Source: Olavius algarvensis Delta 4 endosymbiont (GTDB lineage Bacteria; Desulfobacterota; Desulfobacteria; Desulfobacterales; CAJINA01). From it: a stretch of 64,000 nucleotides of DNA. The stretch covers positions 124,001-188,000 of the forward strand of contig CAJINA010000188.1 in NCBI GenBank assembly GCA_905176665.1, given 5' to 3'. Made by a program: the position numbers and the translations under genes. Under the pieces are notes generated by a model. That model saw nothing but the letters and a program-made list of their open reading frames with translations, was not told where the DNA came from and ran no database searches. Numbering within the stretch: the stretch's first letter is position 1; each line of letters starts with the position of its first letter. Of this stretch, positions 55,482 through 64,000 are shown in pieces.

Positions 55482-56215
55482 TTGGATTGATAGGATTCGG
55501 CCGGTTTGGAAGATTGACCGTTGCGCACCTTTCCGGCGCATGCAAAATGGTAGTCTCCGACTCCGGCGGCAAAGGGAAGGTTATCCGGTCCGCCGGAGCC
55601 GAGCCGGTTTCTCTGGCTGAGGCGTGCAGCCAGGAGATCGTGCTGCTCTGTATGCCCATCTCGGCCATGCCCGCTACCCTGGAAAAAATAGCCCCGTTAC
55701 TCACCCACCCCAGGTCCCTGGTGGTCGACGTCTGCTCGGTTAAAACCCTGCCCGTCAAATGGATGCGGACCAAACTGCCCCCGACGGTTTCACTGCTGGC
55801 GACCCACCCCATGTTCGGACCGGACAGCGCGCAGGATTCGCTACGGGGTCATAAGATTGTCCTCTGCCCGGAAAGAATTGACAGAGACCGGTTCCAAAAA
55901 ATTGCCGCCCGGCTGGCGTCCCTGGGATTGGTAGTGATTGAATCCACGCCGGAAGATCACGATCGTCAGATTGCCGTCAGCCTGGCCCTGACCCATTTCA
56001 TCGGCCGGTCATTGTCCAGTTTTGGAGCCCAAGACTTCCTGATCGATACGGAAGGCTACAAACGGCTGCTGCATATCCTGGAGGTGGTGGAAAACGATAC
56101 CTGGCAGCTTTTTGAAGACATGCACCGTTTCAACCCTTTTGCGGCTGAAACCCGCCGCGAATTCATAAATGCGCTACAAGCAATAGAAGCGCATCTCAGC
56201 TCGAAGGAAAAATGA
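55478..56215 (+). CDS. tyrA: prephenate/arogenate dehydrogenase
   Basis: 245 residues, overlapping the aminotransferase by four bases (ATGA). MIGLIGFGRFGRL is the NAD(P) fold; LATHPMFGPDSAQDSLRGHKIVLCP and ALTHFIGRSL carry the catalytic His. It is short: there is no ACT or chorismate-mutase domain, so feedback control must lie elsewhere. It oxidises prephenate or arogenate toward Tyr. A damaged palindromic element follows 11 bases after its stop. Confidence 0.85.
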   Translation: MIGLIGFGRFGRLTVAHLSGACKMVVSDSGGKGKVIRSAGAEPVSLAEACSQEIVLLCMPISAMPATLEKIAPLLTHPRSLVVDVCSVKTLPVKWMRTKLPPTVSLLATHPMFGPDSAQDSLRGHKIVLCPERIDRDRFQKIAARLASLGLVVIESTPEDHDRQIAVSLALTHFIGRSLSSFGAQDFLIDTEGYKRLLHILEVVENDTWQLFEDMHRFNPFAAETRREFINALQAIEAHLSSKEK

Positions 56216-56226
56216 CGGCCTCTCAA

Positions 56227-56258
56227 TAGGCTATCTGAAAAACAGAATTTTGGTTTCG
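56227..56258 (+). repeat. 146-bp palindromic element, left-end fragment (copy 11)
   Basis: TAGGCTATCTGAAAAACAG followed by AATTTTGGTTTCGG matches the element's first 32 bases, then it is lost. It sits 11 bases after the tyrA stop. Confidence 0.6.
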
Positions 56259-56332
56259 GTCCCATCTACGCTCGGTGAGCTTCCGTCTTCGCTGATTGCC
56301 TTGCCTGACAAGCAGGTATCCGTAAGATTGCT

Positions 56333-56366
56333 CAAAATAAAAAGCGGCCGCACTCTGGCGGCCGCT
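56333..56366 (-). terminator. terminator of the 5-formyl-THF cyclo-ligase gene
   Basis: On the minus strand AGCGGCCG, loop CCAGAGTG, CGGCCGCT then TTTTTATTTT. It starts 30 bases past the minus-strand stop; on the plus strand (tyrA side) no U-run follows. Confidence 0.75.
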
Positions 56367-56396
56367 GCAGGTTGTCCTTACTGAACCCCGATCCGG

Positions 56397-56984
56397 TCAT
56401 ATCTTGTAGATTATCCGTTCGTCCGTAATGATGATATCCACGTGTTTGTCATGGGTTTCCATGGGAACCTGGGGTGCCATCTGGGCCTCCATGGTCAACG
56501 CCACTTTGCGCGTGGTCACCGGCAGATCCGGGATAAGCCGGTCGTAGTAGCCCTCGCCGGTACCCAGGCGACAACCCTTTTCGTCGAAAGCAATCCCCGG
56601 TATGATCGCAATGTCAATACATTCGATGGGAACGACTTTGCACTTTTCCGGATCCGGTTCGAGGATCCCATGCAGACCAGGTACCAGATCGGTCTCGGCG
56701 TTGTCCACTTTCCTCAAGGTGGCGGCCCCTGTCTCGGAATTGAAAACCGGAAGGATTGCCATCTTTCCGAAATCATAACATTTTTTTATAATTTTATCGG
56801 TTGTGACTTCACCCGGGGTATCTATATAAAGCAACACAATGGTAGCTTCTAAAAAATTGGCAAACTCAAAAAGCCTGTTTTCAATGGCCGCACTTTTTTG
56901 AACAATTTCTTCCTGCGGCAGTTTTTCAATGGTCTCCACCATATTTCTGCGCATCTCACTCTTTGCTTCCCGAATTTCCTCCAT
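56397..56984 (-). CDS. 5-formyltetrahydrofolate cyclo-ligase
   Basis: 195 residues. IVLLYIDTPGEVTTDKII and the C-terminal GIAFDEKGCRLGTGEGYYDRLIPDL (ATP and folate site) are typical. It turns 5-formyl-THF into 5,10-methenyl-THF with ATP, returning a dead-end folate to one-carbon metabolism. Monocistronic; the stop is followed by a terminator. Confidence 0.9.
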   Translation of the reverse strand: MEEIREAKSEMRRNMVETIEKLPQEEIVQKSAAIENRLFEFANFLEATIVLLYIDTPGEVTTDKIIKKCYDFGKMAILPVFNSETGAATLRKVDNAETDLVPGLHGILEPDPEKCKVVPIECIDIAIIPGIAFDEKGCRLGTGEGYYDRLIPDLPVTTRKVALTMEAQMAPQVPMETHDKHVDIIITDERIIYKI

Positions 56985-57197
56985 ACAGATCTCCCAGGCC
57001 AGAAAAGTGTAGTTAGCCGAACAAAGTCAACTTGCATTAATCATTGACTAAATAAACAGTCCATACTACAGACTTGCAATGAAATCAGCAATAGCGCCAG
57101 CGGGTCTGTGACCTCTTTCAGGGCGATTTTATCGTGGTTCTTCCGACCATTCGCCAGTGGCTGATACATGCACTAAATACACAATATAAGGATTATT

Positions 57198-58472
57198 ATG
57201 CTCGAAATCAAGTTTGTAAGGCAAAATTTAACGGAAGTTGAAAACGCCCTGGCGGCCAGAGGAGAGAAAGCGGATTTGGATGCTTTTCGGGACGCCGATC
57301 AGAAAAGAAGAGATTACCTGCAACAGGCTGAAACCCTGCGCCACAAGCGCAACGTCGTATCTGAACAGGTTGCCAAGATGAAAAAAGGCGGTGAAAACGC
57401 GGATGATATTGTAGCTGAAATGCGCACGGTTTCCGCCCAGATTAAGGAACTCGATAAAGAGCTGTCCGTTAACGAGGATATCGTCCAGGCCATCTTGATG
57501 GGCATCCCCAATGTCCCGCATAGCTCTGTTCCGGTAGGCAGGGATGAGAGTGACAACCCGGTTGAGCGGAAAATCGGCACGCCGCCGGAATTTGATTTTG
57601 AGCCCCTGCCCCACTGGGACATCGGTACCCGCCTGAATATTTTCGATTTTGACCGGGCCGCCAAAATTACCGGAGCCCGCTTCCCGCTCTATCTGGGCGC
57701 CGGCGCCCGGCTGGAAAGGGCCCTGATCAATTTCATGCTGGACCTGCATACCACCCAACATGGGTATACCGAAATCCTGCCGCCCTTCATGGTCAACCGC
57801 ACGACGATGACAGGCACCGGCCAACTACCTAAATTTGAAGAAGATCTTTTTAAAATCGATGGCTGGGACTACTATCTCATTCCGACCGCCGAAGTTCCGG
57901 TGACGAATATATTCCAAGGCGAAACCATCGACGCAGTTCAACTGCCGATCCGTTACACCGCCTTTACGCCGTGTTTTCGCTCCGAGGCAGGTTCATATGG
58001 AAAAGACACCCGGGGTCTGATCCGGCAACATCAATTCAACAAGGTGGAACTGGTCAATTTCACAACGCCGGAATCCTCCTACGCCGAACTCGAGGCCTTG
58101 ACGGCCTGCGCCGAGCGTGTCCTTGAACTCCTCGGACTGCCATATCAGGTTATCTCCCTGTGTACCGGCGATCTGGGTTTTTCCGCTGCAAAAACCTATG
58201 ACCTTGAAGTCTGGATGCCTTCCCAGAATGTTTACCGGGAAATCTCATCCTGTAGTAATTTTGAGGACTTCCAGGCCAGACGGGCCGGCATTCGATTCAA
58301 AACCAAGGGGCAGAAGGGCTCCCGGTTGGTTCACACCTTAAACGGCAGCGGGCTCGCCGTGGGACGCACCGTAGCCGCCATCCTCGAAAATAACCAACAG
58401 GCGGACGGCTCGGTCGTTATTCCGGAAGCATTGCGACCTTACATGCAGGGACTGGAAAGGTTGACGCCATGA
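57198..58472 (+). CDS. serS: seryl-tRNA synthetase
   Basis: 424 residues. An N-terminal coiled coil (about 25-105) grips the tRNA(Ser) long arm. The class II core has [26 protein letters not shown], motif 2 [30 protein letters not shown] and motif 3 [20 protein letters not shown]. It charges tRNA with serine. ATGA overlap with thrC shows a shared transcript, an uncommon pairing. Confidence 0.95.
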   Translation: MLEIKFVRQNLTEVENALAARGEKADLDAFRDADQKRRDYLQQAETLRHKRNVVSEQVAKMKKGGENADDIVAEMRTVSAQIKELDKELSVNEDIVQAILMGIPNVPHSSVPVGRDESDNPVERKIGTPPEFDFEPLPHWDIGTRLNIFDFDRAAKITGARFPLYLGAGARLERALINFMLDLHTTQHGYTEILPPFMVNRTTMTGTGQLPKFEEDLFKIDGWDYYLIPTAEVPVTNIFQGETIDAVQLPIRYTAFTPCFRSEAGSYGKDTRGLIRQHQFNKVELVNFTTPESSYAELEALTACAERVLELLGLPYQVISLCTGDLGFSAAKTYDLEVWMPSQNVYREISSCSNFEDFQARRAGIRFKTKGQKGSRLVHTLNGSGLAVGRTVAAILENNQQADGSVVIPEALRPYMQGLERLTP

Positions 58473-59977
58473 AGCCCGGCCATGTCCCGGATGATATCCA
58501 AGACCGGATCGTACCGTCACCCGGCGGACGACTGATTTACCGCTGTATGGGCTGCGACCTGACAGCCGGTATCGAAAGGCTTTTGTATACCTGCCCCGAT
58601 TGTGGCGGGGTCCTGCTTATCTACAACGAAAACGAGGCCGATTACCTGCAGACGCCGGGGAATGTCTGGCACCGTATTTTCGATTACCGCAAGATGCTGA
58701 CGATTCCGGCCCTGAAAGGCATTTACCGGTATCACGAGTTTATCGGCCCCGTGATCCCTCTGGACGCCGTGATCTACCTTGGGGAAGGACACACGCCGGT
58801 GGTAGAGGCCAATGGGTTGCTCCAGGAGTTGGCCGGGATCCGCTTTTATTACAAGAATGACGGGCAGAATCCCAGCGCCTCCTTTAAAGATCGCGGCATG
58901 GCCAGCGCGCTGAGCTATATAAATTATCTGCTCAAGCAGGAACTCGTGTCTGATGTGCTGGCAATCTGTGCCTCCACCGGCGACACTTCTGCCGCGGCAG
59001 CCCTTTACGCGGCCTACCTGGCACCCCGCATCAAATCAGCCGTCCTGCTGCCGCATAAAAAAGTGACGCTCCAGCAGCTGTCCCAGCCGCTGGGCAGTGG
59101 TGCGGCGGTTTTCGAAATTCCCGGTGTTTTCGATGACTGCATGAAAGTGGTCGAGCATCTTTCCGACACCTATAGCGTGGCGCTCCTGAACTCTAAAAAC
59201 GCCTGGCGCATCCTGGGACAGGAGTCCTATTCCTATGAAATCGCTCAAGAATTTGAATACGACCTGGCCGACAAAGTCGTAGTCGTGCCCATCGGCAACG
59301 CCGGCAACATCACGGCCGTGATGAGCGGATTCATCAAATTCTTCAGAGCCGGCATTATCACTGCTCTGCCTAAAATCATCGGGGTTCAGTCCAAACACGC
59401 CAACCCGGTCTGCAACTATTACCGGGAACCCGATGTCGATAAGCGTCAATTCGTTCCCATGGCGGCCCAGCCCAGCGTGGCCCAGGCCGCCATGATCGGC
59501 AACCCGGTGTCCATGCCCCGGGTCATTCACCTGGTCACACTTTATAACCAACTAGCCGGTGATCAACGGGTGTTCTTTGTCGAGGTGACCGAACAGGAGA
59601 TCATGGATTGGGAACTGACCGCCAATCGCAACGGCCATATTGCCTGTACCCATGGGGGCGAATGCCTGGCCGGGCTGGCCCGGGCTGTTCAAACGCAGGT
59701 TCTGGATTCGAACGAGACGGCCATCATCGATTCCACCGCCCACGCTTTAAAGTTTTCAGGATTCCAGGATATGTACTTTGAAGGCACGCTGCCGCCGGAA
59801 TACGGGGTAACCCCCAAACCGGAACTGGTGAATAAGCCGGCGCTGATCCGCCCGGCAGGTGTGCCCCGCTTCCCCTCGCATCAGCATCCGCTCACCGGGG
59901 AGGAACTGGACCTGTTCGTTAAGAAAACCGCCCAAAACATTGCCGACCGTATTGGTCTGGTAAAACGCCGATCGTAA
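58469..59977 (+). CDS. thrC: threonine synthase
   Basis: 502 residues. An N-terminal zinc ribbon (CMGCDL ... CPDCGG, 26-47) precedes the fold-type II PLP core, with the Schiff-base Lys in [33 protein letters not shown] and [10 protein letters not shown]. It turns O-phosphohomoserine into threonine. The zinc ribbon is usual in this larger subgroup. It is coupled to serS by a four-base overlap. Confidence 0.92.
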   Translation: MKPGHVPDDIQDRIVPSPGGRLIYRCMGCDLTAGIERLLYTCPDCGGVLLIYNENEADYLQTPGNVWHRIFDYRKMLTIPALKGIYRYHEFIGPVIPLDAVIYLGEGHTPVVEANGLLQELAGIRFYYKNDGQNPSASFKDRGMASALSYINYLLKQELVSDVLAICASTGDTSAAAALYAAYLAPRIKSAVLLPHKKVTLQQLSQPLGSGAAVFEIPGVFDDCMKVVEHLSDTYSVALLNSKNAWRILGQESYSYEIAQEFEYDLADKVVVVPIGNAGNITAVMSGFIKFFRAGIITALPKIIGVQSKHANPVCNYYREPDVDKRQFVPMAAQPSVAQAAMIGNPVSMPRVIHLVTLYNQLAGDQRVFFVEVTEQEIMDWELTANRNGHIACTHGGECLAGLARAVQTQVLDSNETAIIDSTAHALKFSGFQDMYFEGTLPPEYGVTPKPELVNKPALIRPAGVPRFPSHQHPLTGEELDLFVKKTAQNIADRIGLVKRRS

Positions 59978-60008
59978 TCGGCCTTTTAGAGAGCGCAACC
60001 GAATCATC

Positions 60009-61802
60009 ATGGCCCTCTGGAACTACCCAAAAACTCGCAACCGCCTGGTGTCAGGGATACTGGCCCTGGTACTGGCAGGCCTGACCTTCGCGTTACCGGT
60101 TCAGGTCCAGGGGTCCTTTCTTTATAAGAACTACGTCATCAAGGAAGATATGGGCTGGGACATTCTCTGCGCGCCCTACACCGTTGAACGCAACGACTGG
60201 GTACTGAAAATTTTCAAACTGCGCGGCGAAATTGCCCGCAAAGATTTCACCCACTTTTTGCAGATATTCAAACGCATCAATCCCCATATAAAAAATATTG
60301 ACCGCATCCGTCCCGGACAGCAGATTTACATCCCCTTGCGGCGTCTAAGGGAAAGCCCGGCACCCGAAAGAACCTCCGGAATCGTGACCATCCCGTTCGT
60401 GGATCTATCGCGCAACAGCGGCCGGACCCCGCCGCCGGCCAACAGCTATAGAGTAAAAAGGGGGGATACGGTATCCAAGCTGCTGGCCGGTCAATTCGGC
60501 CGCTACGGTTCCAATTCCTACAAGGAGGCTGTAGCTCTATTTAAACAGTTGAATCCGCACGTCAAGGATATTGACCTTATATTTACAAGCCAGACTATCT
60601 TTCTACCCCGTGGTATCCAGCCGCCGCAGGGTCCCACCAGCGGTGCCATGGCTGCCAAACCCAGCAAATCGCCCTACCCGCAGGCTGCTGCCGACCCGGC
60701 AAAGAAAACTGCCGGTGCCGGTCCCCGGCGCCCGGCCAAACCGATGATTCCGCCCCTCGCTGAAGCGGCCGCTATCCTGGATGCAAAACTGCTCGATAAC
60801 GGTAAATATTTTTTCCCGCGCTCCGAGCAGGAGGATCTCGAACTGAACCTGGCACGCAACCCGGTTCTGGAGATGTCAGACGGCAGCCGAGTCATGCTTT
60901 CCGGCAAACAGCAATTGTCCCCCCAGGACCTGGAAACCGTCCGATCAAAATGGAAAACCTTCGCCCAGGTGAACATTCCAGATGGTGCTCCGGTGGAGGA
61001 CATTCTGAATACCGTCCTGTCGGCAGTCCACATATCAGACCAGACGCCGAGCCTTTCCTTTTCAGCCGGCGGCGCCGGGATCACGATCCGGGCCAGGTGG
61101 ATAGTGAAGGGGGCCGGGACCGAGATGAACCCGGTACGCAGCATCTGTATTGCCTTTATCGAACATCCCGACGAGCGGACCCCGACCGGGATTGTCCGCT
61201 TTTTGGAACACCACGGCATCCGGCTCAAAGAGGTCTTCCGCAGCTCGAAATCTTCTTCGTTTGCCAGCCCGGTGCGCCCCATACCGGTGCCCCGGCAAAA
61301 CCCTGTCAAAACCGTCCGGGCCACCGGCCGCCGTTCGTTTGTAAAAGACCTGATGCGCGCCATGCGGTTTGCCTATACCGAGAATGTCACCATCACCTTT
61401 CCCTATGCCGGCACCGAGATCAAAGCCCTTTCCAACCTGGTGACCACGCCGGAAGGCAACCCGGTTTTTGTGGACTACGGCGATCTCTTTGGAGACGCCT
61501 TTTTGACCATCCAAAAATCCGGTTTCAACATCATTCAGATCAACCATAGGGATACGCCCCGTAAAATCACCGCCAAACTGGCCGGGGCCCTGGGACCGGA
61601 ATGGTTTCGCAATCCAGCCTTTCTGGCGGCCAAAAGACCGGCCCAGTTCAACACCGAGTTCGTCATTCAAGGCTACCTGACCGAAGAAAGGCCCGACAGT
61701 CTCCGCATGCTCCTGACGTTCACGTCTATAGACAGGGCCCTCGTAAACATGTTAAATGAACGCAATATTCGGATCATCGTCCTCCCGGGGGATGCGGGAT
61801 AA
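60009..61802 (+). CDS. LysM-domain exported protein of unknown function
   Basis: 597 residues. A signal peptide or anchor (RNRLVSGILALVLAGLTFALPVQVQGS) is followed by two LysM-like modules: about 37-112 (LYKNYVIKEDMGWDILCAPYTV ... RIRPGQQIYIPL) and 145-205 (YRVKRGDTVSKLLAGQFG ... IFTSQTIFLP), each longer than a standard 45-residue LysM. A Pro/Ala-rich linker (205-250) leads to a C-terminal region of about 340 residues with no family recognised. LysM binds peptidoglycan. It is followed by a TPR lipoprotein gene and, convergently, by pilQ, so it may help assemble pili through the wall, by context only. Confidence 0.6.
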   Translation: MALWNYPKTRNRLVSGILALVLAGLTFALPVQVQGSFLYKNYVIKEDMGWDILCAPYTVERNDWVLKIFKLRGEIARKDFTHFLQIFKRINPHIKNIDRIRPGQQIYIPLRRLRESPAPERTSGIVTIPFVDLSRNSGRTPPPANSYRVKRGDTVSKLLAGQFGRYGSNSYKEAVALFKQLNPHVKDIDLIFTSQTIFLPRGIQPPQGPTSGAMAAKPSKSPYPQAAADPAKKTAGAGPRRPAKPMIPPLAEAAAILDAKLLDNGKYFFPRSEQEDLELNLARNPVLEMSDGSRVMLSGKQQLSPQDLETVRSKWKTFAQVNIPDGAPVEDILNTVLSAVHISDQTPSLSFSAGGAGITIRARWIVKGAGTEMNPVRSICIAFIEHPDERTPTGIVRFLEHHGIRLKEVFRSSKSSSFASPVRPIPVPRQNPVKTVRATGRRSFVKDLMRAMRFAYTENVTITFPYAGTEIKALSNLVTTPEGNPVFVDYGDLFGDAFLTIQKSGFNIIQINHRDTPRKITAKLAGALGPEWFRNPAFLAAKRPAQFNTEFVIQGYLTEERPDSLRMLLTFTSIDRALVNMLNERNIRIIVLPGDAG

Positions 61803-61868
61803 CACAGACGGTTGCCCGGTTACGATGAATATTGGATACCGGCCGGCCAAATGAAAAGGTAATCATTC

Positions 61869-62645
61869 ATGCGCAATCATTATCCCTGGCTAACGCTTTT
61901 ACTGGCTATCCTGATAAGTGCGACCGCCTGCACCGCCAGCAAGGAAAAACAGATGAAGCAGGCAAACGCTTACCGCGAACTCGCCGAGGCATACTTTTTG
62001 GAACGCCAATACACCCTTGCGTTGCAGGAACTGCTTAAGGCCGAAAAGCTGCGTCCGGAAAGCGCCTTGATCCAGAACAACCTGGGGTTGGTTTACATGA
62101 TGAAGGACCGGATGGACTTGTCCGTCCAGCATTTCAAACGGGCCATAAAATTGAAGCCCGACTATTCGGAGGCGATTAACAACCTGGCAACTGCACTGCT
62201 TAAAGAAGAAGAGTGGGATGAAGCCATCGATTACCTTAATCAGTTGACCAGCAACCTGGTATACGCTACCCCGCAGTATGCCTGGCTGAACCTTGGCTAT
62301 GCGCATTTTAACAATAAAAACTATGCCCTGGCCGAAAAGAACTACAAACTTGCCATCAAACATTACGAGGATGGTTTTCCCAAGGATGCTTCCTATATCA
62401 AGGCGCTGGGCGGCCTGGGCCGCACCTACACCGCAACGGGCAAGCTGGCCGAAGCGCTGGCCGTCTACGGCCAGGCAATCAAGTGGGCCCCGCGATACGC
62501 AGAAACTTATTACTACATGGCCCAGACCTACGAAAAAGCGGGTCGCTCGAAAGATGCCAAAATGGCCTATCTAAAGGTCATCGATGTCGCCCCGGATTCT
62601 GAAATCGCTAACCGGGCGGCGCGGGCAGCCTTAAAGCTTCGGTAA
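61869..62645 (+). CDS. TPR-repeat lipoprotein (PilF/PilW-like)
   Basis: 258 residues. A signal peptide ends LLAILISATAC, with Cys21 as probable lipid anchor. About six TPR units follow, for example AEAYFLERQYTLALQELLKAEKLRPESALIQNNLGLVYMMKDRMDLSVQHFKRAIKLKPDYSEAINNL written across residues 39-108. PilF-type lipoproteins help PilQ reach the outer membrane; the convergent pilQ gene 325 bases away makes that role attractive, but the TPR family is broad. Confidence 0.72.
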   Translation: MRNHYPWLTLLLAILISATACTASKEKQMKQANAYRELAEAYFLERQYTLALQELLKAEKLRPESALIQNNLGLVYMMKDRMDLSVQHFKRAIKLKPDYSEAINNLATALLKEEEWDEAIDYLNQLTSNLVYATPQYAWLNLGYAHFNNKNYALAEKNYKLAIKHYEDGFPKDASYIKALGGLGRTYTATGKLAEALAVYGQAIKWAPRYAETYYYMAQTYEKAGRSKDAKMAYLKVIDVAPDSEIANRAARAALKLR

Positions 62646-62822
62646 GCAACTCTAACCTATCCCCAATAATCTTCTTGTCAGGCCTGACCGGCAGGCACAG
62701 AGTGCTTGGCCCTCCTTCGCATTCGGCGCGTAATGCAAGCCGCTGAAGTCCCATAGGATTCTGGCTGATTGTAACGCAACCTTGAGGAATGAACCACGAG
62801 AGGTCCGCCAACACAGGAATCC
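62646..62822. other. noncoding spacer
   Basis: Between the TPR gene and a repeat fragment; no gene or repeat recognised. Confidence 0.35.
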
Positions 62823-62868
62823 GCGCGGCCGTCTTGATTTTGAACCGGTTTTTATGGGATAGGTTCTA
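62823..62868 (-). repeat. 146-bp palindromic element, half fragment (copy 12)
   Basis: GCGCGGCCGTCTTGATTTTG, then AACCGG and GGGATAGGTTCTA: the terminal half of a reverse-orientation copy; the other half is missing. Confidence 0.65.
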
Positions 62869-62902
62869 TTCGATTGCGGGACTGCCCGTCCGCATAAAAA
62901 GG

Positions 62903-62936
62903 AAAACGCCGGAAGCCAACACTCTTCCGGCGTTTT
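62903..62936 (-). terminator. terminator of pilQ
   Basis: AAAACGCCGGAAG, loop CCAACACT, CTTCCGGCGTTTT: a perfect 13-bp stem. On the minus strand CCTTTTTATG follows, fitting the pilQ side; plus-strand use is also possible. Confidence 0.8.
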
Positions 62937-62970
62937 CAGTGTAACAGGTGAGCAGGTAGTACTTAGCGGT

Positions 62971-64000
62971 TTAGTCCAACTTTACGATCTTGGGGGTAAT
63001 AAATATCAACAATTCATTTTTGGATTTATCAGTTGATTTCGCCCCGAACAGCCAGCCCAGCCCAGGGACCTTACGGAGTCCCGGGATGCCTTCTTCACCA
63101 CTGGTATCCGTGGTTTTGGTCACACCGCCGATAACGATCGTGTCTCCATCGTTTACCAACAGCTCCGTGTTGGCTTCATTTACCGTGAAGGAGAAGTTCG
63201 AACCGATCAGGGCCCCGAGGTCGTTTTTGGTTATCTTGATAACCAAGGAGACACGGCCATCCATGGTTACATGCGGCGTAACCGTCAGTTCCAGGACAAT
63301 ATCCTTGAATTCCGTCGTTGAGTTTCCATCCGCATCCAATTTGTTGATCGGATAGCTGACACCCTGCTTGATGGTGGCCGGTTTGTTGTCCAGGGTGAGG
63401 ACCTTGGGTGAGGAGATGGTTTTACTCTCACCTTCCTCCTCGAGCGCGTTGATCTTGGCATTCAGCGTGGCCGGTGTGCCCGCCACCTTGTTATAGGTGA
63501 CATCGAAAAGAGATTTGGTGGCACTCTTGGGAAAATTTGACGTAAACGCATAGTTCTGGTTATTCCCGTTCACCTGGGTAATCGGGCCAACCGAAGCGGA
63601 AAGAACAGTGCCCAGCTCCTTTTTGAAGGTGTTGGTCGCTTCAACGACCCGTGCCTCTATGAGCACCTGGGCGGTAACAATATCCAGCTTACTTACCAGA
63701 AACTTCGCTTCTTCCACTTTGGTCGCCACATCTTTGATGATAATCTGGTTCGTGGCCGTATGCACACTTAAGGTTCCCCGGCCCTCAGTGATAATGTTCT
63801 GCAGGTGCGGCAGGATATCGGCCGTGGCATCCGAATAATTAATCGGTATATAAGCCGTGACCAGCGGTTCCAGAGCCTTTTCAGCTTCACGCGATTTCTG
63901 GGCAGCTTCCAACGCCGCCTGGCGCAGGGACTCTTCCTCTTTCAGGGTAGCCAGGGTGGCAATCCGCACGATATCTTCTTCATAGACCATACCCAGCGAA
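62971..64000 (-). CDS. pilQ: type IV pilus secretin PilQ (partial, runs off the right edge)
   Basis: The C-terminal 343 residues are present; the frame runs past the window edge. An N1-like domain (AYIPINYSDATADILPHLQNIITEGRGTLSVHTATNQIIIKDV) precedes the secretin core: VLIEARVVEATNTFKKELG, SPKVLTLDNKPATIKQGVSYP, VTPHVTMDGRVSLVIKI and the end GGVTKTTDTSGEEGIPGLRKVPGLGWLFG, all typical of PilQ. It forms the outer-membrane ring through which the pilus passes. pilM-pilP would be expected upstream, outside the window. Confidence 0.92.
   Translation of the reverse strand, partial: SLGMVYEEDIVRIATLATLKEEESLRQAALEAAQKSREAEKALEPLVTAYIPINYSDATADILPHLQNIITEGRGTLSVHTATNQIIIKDVATKVEEAKFLVSKLDIVTAQVLIEARVVEATNTFKKELGTVLSASVGPITQVNGNNQNYAFTSNFPKSATKSLFDVTYNKVAGTPATLNAKINALEEEGESKTISSPKVLTLDNKPATIKQGVSYPINKLDADGNSTTEFKDIVLELTVTPHVTMDGRVSLVIKITKNDLGALIGSNFSFTVNEANTELLVNDGDTIVIGGVTKTTDTSGEEGIPGLRKVPGLGWLFGAKSTDKSKNELLIFITPKIVKLD

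Noticed and set aside
56985..57197. 6S RNA gene next to the 5-formyl-THF cyclo-ligase, as in many proteobacteria
   Set aside because: Looked for on both strands, but no long symmetrical stem with central bubble was evident by eye.

Overview
The window reads as a chromosome segment from a Gram-negative anaerobe of the Desulfobacterota (former Deltaproteobacteria), most like a Desulfosarcina/Desulfobacteraceae-type sulfate reducer. This is inferred from the trmD-rplS-rnhB-yraN gene order, a TauE/SafE - small membrane protein - UspA trio, a glnD-glnB-glnA operon behind a sigma-54 promoter, a type IV pilus secretin, and a dense load of palindromic repeats. No taxon marker such as rRNA is present and no database was searched.

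Layout. 0-2.5 kb: an SCP2-like/E1-alpha dehydrogenase fusion (cut by the window edge) and a small Mth938-domain gene. 2.7-7.3 kb (minus): a frameshifted glycosyltransferase, an EamA transporter, a degenerate cobalamin-fold protein and a beta-CASP RNase. 7.5-12.8 kb (plus): tetR plus an RND efflux adaptor and pump, the pump split by a one-base frameshift. 12.9-17.3 kb: an unknown membrane-anchored protein, a class A penicillin-binding protein and a SPOR-domain protein. 17.3-21 kb: a gene-poor, repeat-rich patch with a zinc-ribbon membrane protein and a quinone oxidoreductase. 20.9-30.7 kb (minus): a phosphopantetheinyl transferase, an ADP-forming acyl-CoA synthetase, then the translation operon ffh-rpsP-khpA-rimM-trmD-SPOUT-rplS-rnhB-yraN-rsmI. 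30.8-34.1 kb: rlmN and the TauE/usp group. 34.7-36.6 kb: an exported FG-GAP repeat protein with a poly-aspartate tail. 36.8-43.3 kb: PP-loop tRNA-thiolation-like ATPase, hybrid histidine kinase, DUF4197 protein, hydrolase, cupin, exported cyclophilin. 43.6-48.9 kb: an internally deleted aminotransferase and glnD-glnB-glnA. 49.0-56.2 kb: an aromatic amino acid operon (aroF, chorismate mutase, aroE, aroA, aroK, aroC, aminotransferase, tyrA) preceded by a promoter, a Phe/Tyr-rich leader peptide and a terminator. 56.4-64 kb: 5-formyl-THF cyclo-ligase, serS-thrC, a LysM protein, a TPR lipoprotein and the start of pilQ.

Two observations stand out. First, a dispersed imperfect palindrome of about 146 bp occurs nine times nearly complete and three times as fragments. 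Its ends read TAGAAGC...GCTTCTA, and many copies sit exactly on the stop codon of a neighbouring gene, as if inserted at the TA of that stop codon so that TA plus the element's first base G rebuilds TAG. Three consecutive junctions of the translation operon each hold a copy. Second, the aromatic operon carries what looks like a classical transcription attenuator with a 27-residue leader peptide containing ten aromatic residues.
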